This document shows, in pieces, positions 61,526 through 64,000 of a DNA stretch of 64,000 bases. The notes under the pieces were generated by a model. The model saw nothing but the letters and a program-made list of their open reading frames with translations, searched no databases and was not told the origin of the DNA. The stretch is from positions 32,825,851 through 32,889,850 of the forward strand of contig NC_079877.1 in the NCBI RefSeq assembly GCF_029227915.1, written 5' to 3'. The translations under genes and the position numbers were made by a program. Every line of letters starts with the position of its first letter. Within the stretch, counting starts at the first letter, position 1. This DNA is from Hydractinia symbiolongicarpus. Its lineage: Eukaryota > Cnidaria > Hydrozoa > Anthoathecata > Hydractiniidae.

Positions 61526-64000
61526 TATGGAAATGAGTTTACTCCCTGGGTACTTTCTTTGTATACTTTTGACTATACCGGCCGAGTCCGGGATTTACAT
61601 GAAATAGCAGGTTTTCGTTTGCCGGCGAATAAACTTCTTTCATTTAGCGTCTCATCAAAAGTGAAAACATTTTTGAAAACTACAAGTCTCATGCGTTTTA
61701 GTGGCAAAATAATAATTTAAAAAATCGTTTGGGAAATTAGTTTACTCCCTGGGTACTTTCTTTGTATACTTTTGACTATACGGGCCGAGTCCGAGATTTA
61801 CGGGAAATCGCAGGTTTTCGTTTGCCGGCGATTAAACTTCTTTTACTCAGCGTCTCATCAAAAATGAAAACATTTTTGAAAACTACAAGTCTCATGCGTT
61901 TTCGTGGTGAAAAAATAAATTAAAAAATCGTTCGGGAAATAAGTTTACTCCCTGGGTACTATATTTTTATACTTTTGATTATACGGGCCAAGCCCGGGAT
62001 TTACGGGAAATCGCGGGTTTTCGTTTGCCAGCGACTAAACTACTTTTATTCAGCGTCTCATCAGAAATGAAAACATTTTTGAAAACTACAAGTCTTATGC
62101 GTTTTAGTGGTGAAAAAATAATTTAAAAAATCGTTATGGAAATGAGTTTACTCACAGGGTACTTTCTTTGTATACATTCGACTATACGGGCCAAGCCCGG
62201 GATTTACGGGAAATCGCGGGTTTTCGTTTGCCGGCAATTAAACCTCTTTCATTAAGCGTCTCATCAAAAATGAAAACATTTTTGAAAACTACAAGTCTCA
62301 TGGGTTTTAGTGGTGAAAAAAAAATTTAAAAAATCGTTCGGGAAATGAGTTTACTCCATGGGTACTTTCTTTGTATACATTCGACTATACGGGCCAAGCT
62401 CGGGATTTACGGAAAATTGCGGGTTTACGTTTGCCGGCGATTAAACCACTTTCATTAAGCGTCTCATCAAAAATGAAAACATTTCTGAAAACTACAAGTC
62501 ACATGCGTTTTAGTGGTGAAATAGTAATTTAAAAAATCGTTCGGGAAATGAGTTTACTCCCTGGGTACTTTCTTTGTATACTTTTGACTATGCGGGCCAA
62601 GTCCGGGATTTACGGGAAGTCGCGGGTTTTCGTTTGCCGGCAATTAAACTTCTTTTATTCAGCGTCTCATCAAAAATGAAAGCATTTTTAAAAACTACAA
62701 GTCTCATGGGCTTTAGTGGTGAAATAATAATTTAAAAAATCGTTCGGGAAATGAGTTTACTCCCTGGGTACTATCTTTGTATACTTTTGACTATACGGGC
62801 CGAGTCCGGGATTTACGGGAAGTCGCGGGTTTTCGTTTGCCGGCGATTACACTTCTTTTATTCAGCGTCTCATCAAAAATGAAAACATTTTTAAAAACTA
62901 CAAGTCTCATGGGCTTTAGTGTTGAAATAATAATTTAAAAAATCGTTCGGGAAATGAGTTTACACCCTTGGTACTTTCTTTGTATACTTTTGACTATACG
63001 GGCCGAGCCGGGATTTACGGGAAATGGCAGGTTTTCGTTTGCCGGCGATTAAACTTCTTTCATTCAGCGTCTCATCAAAAATGAAAACATTTTTAAAAAC
63101 TACAAGTCTCATGCGTTTTAGTGGTGAAAAAATAATTTAAAAAATCGTTCGTGAAATGAGTTTACTCCCTGGGTACTTTCTTTGTATACTTTTGATTATA
63201 CGGGCCGAGTCCGGGATTTACAGGAAATCGCAGGTTTTCGTTTGCCGGCGATTAAACTTCTTTCATTCAGCGTCTCATCAAAAATGAAAACATTTTTGAA
63301 AACTACAAGTCTCCTGCGTTTTAGTGGTGAAAAAATAATTTAAAAAATCGTTCGGGAAATGAGTTTACTCCTTGGGTACATTCTTTGTATACATTCGACT
63401 ATACGGGCCAAGCCCGGGATTTACGGGAAATCGCGGGTTTTCGTTTGCCGGCGATTAAGCCACTTTCATTAAGCGTCTCATCAAAAATGAAAACATTTTT
63501 AAAAACTACAAGTCTCATGGGTTTAGTGGTGAAATAATAATTTAAAAAATCGTTTGGGAAATGAGTTTACACCACGGGTACTTTCTTTGTATACTTTTGA
63601 CTATACGGGCCGAGTTCAGGATTTACGGAAAATCGCAGGTTTTCGTTTGCCGGCGATTAAACTTCTTTTATTCAGCGTCTCATCAAAAATGAAAACATTT
63701 TTGAAAACTACAAGTCTCATGCGTTTTAGTGGTGAAAAAATAATTTAAAAAATCGTTCGGGAAATGAGTTTACTCCCTGGGTACTTTCTTTGTATACTTT
63801 TGACTATACGGGCCGAGTCCGGGATTTACATGAAATAGCAGGTTTTCGTTTGCCGGCGAATAAACGTCTTTCATTCAGCGTCTCATCAAAAGTGAAAACA
63901 TTTTTGAAAACTACAAGTCTCATGCGTTTTAGTGGCGAAATAATAATTTAAAAAATCGTTTGGGAAATTAGTTTACTCCCTGGGTACTTTCTTTGTATAC
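61323..64000. repeat. S-headed block, copy 3 (runs off the window)
   Basis: From S at 61323 the order is R2-like, R3-like, GGGAAATAAG type, R4, R5 with AAGTCACATG, an AAAGCATT type, R13-like, R14 (about 62946), R15 (about 63148), R11, R1 (63554), R2 and the start of R3. It is near-identical to 52202 onward except that R15 is retained. The array continues past the right edge. The first monomer is shared with the second trimer copy. Confidence 0.84.

Larger units (their letters stand above)
1..64000. repeat. 203-bp tandem satellite array filling the window
   Basis: Seen directly: the same unit repeats head to tail from the first to the last base, always in the same orientation. Spacing between equivalent points is 203 bp or a multiple, with occasional steps of one or two bases; types H, R3, R5, R11 and R16 are usually 202 bp. 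Every monomer carries, in order, GGAAATGAG or a close variant, a GGGTACTTTCTTTGTATAC-like stretch, a CGGG-rich segment, TTTCGTTTGCCGGCG, a pyrimidine-rich box, GCGTCTCATCA, an A/T inverted repeat, and AATTTAAAAAATCG. No inverted segment and no foreign insertion was found. The length is close to a nucleosome repeat, which is common for satellites. Likely centromeric or heterochromatic; the chromosomal position cannot be decided from this window. Confidence 0.98.

Noticed and set aside
1-64000. CRISPR array
   Set aside because: There is no alternation of short repeats with unique spacers; the entire 203-bp unit is repeated.
1-64000. Bacterial or phage origin with promoters, ribosome binding sites and terminators
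   Set aside because: There are no genes or operons. A 64-kb HOR satellite is a eukaryotic structure, and the A/T dyad is not followed by a proper terminator T-run outside the stem.

Overview
The whole 64 kb is one uninterrupted, head-to-tail satellite DNA array built from a monomer of about 203 bp, roughly 315 copies. I see no protein-coding gene, RNA gene, transposon, simple-sequence tract, CRISPR array or unique sequence. This points to a eukaryotic chromosome, in a centromeric, pericentromeric or other heterochromatic block. I cannot name the species. A hand-built composite monomer has 76 G+C in 203 bases (37%) and 12 CpGs, where base composition predicts about 7. That argues against long-term CpG methylation decay and fits an invertebrate-like genome or a very young array (inference).

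Phase used here: a monomer starts at the T of the TCGGGAAATGAG motif (or its TTGGG, TTTGG, TATGG variants). Each monomer has a GC-rich half (about positions 50-103, several CGGG motifs) and an AT-rich half (about 104-203, with a short inverted repeat at 130-151).

Left domain (1 to about 33.5 kb). Ten diagnostic monomer types, which I call A to J, recur in the fixed circular order A-B-C-D-E-F-G-H-I-J. Complete ten-monomer higher-order repeats (HORs) of 2,028-2,029 bp occur at 2132-4160, 20766-22793 and 25635-27663. Nearly everything else on the left is a shortened version made by skipping part of the circle: hexamers (1,218 bp), pentamers (1,014 bp), 9-mers (1,826 bp), 8-mers (1,624 bp), a 7-mer and a 4-mer. 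A 3,043-bp 15-mer block is tandemly duplicated at about 11.8-17.9 kb. Skip points are marked by hybrid monomers, the expected products of unequal crossing over.

Transition and right domain (about 33.5-64 kb). A different monomer set (R1 to R16, plus a type S) takes over. A 5,882-bp, 29-monomer block that includes the left/right boundary is tandemly duplicated (31636-37517 and 37518-43399), so the boundary is present twice. Next come a 16-mer HOR of 3,244 bp (42066-45309), an 18-mer of 3,649 bp (45310-48958) and a partial third copy. The last 12 kb is a mosaic of pentamers, a duplicated trimer and three copies of an S-headed block.

Two linked-motif classes of monomer run through the window. 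One class, mainly on the right, carries TTCGACTATACGGG, which resembles a CENP-B box core with one base missing from the spacer. No gene interactions can be described because there are no genes; the content is structural DNA evolving by amplification, unequal exchange and conversion.
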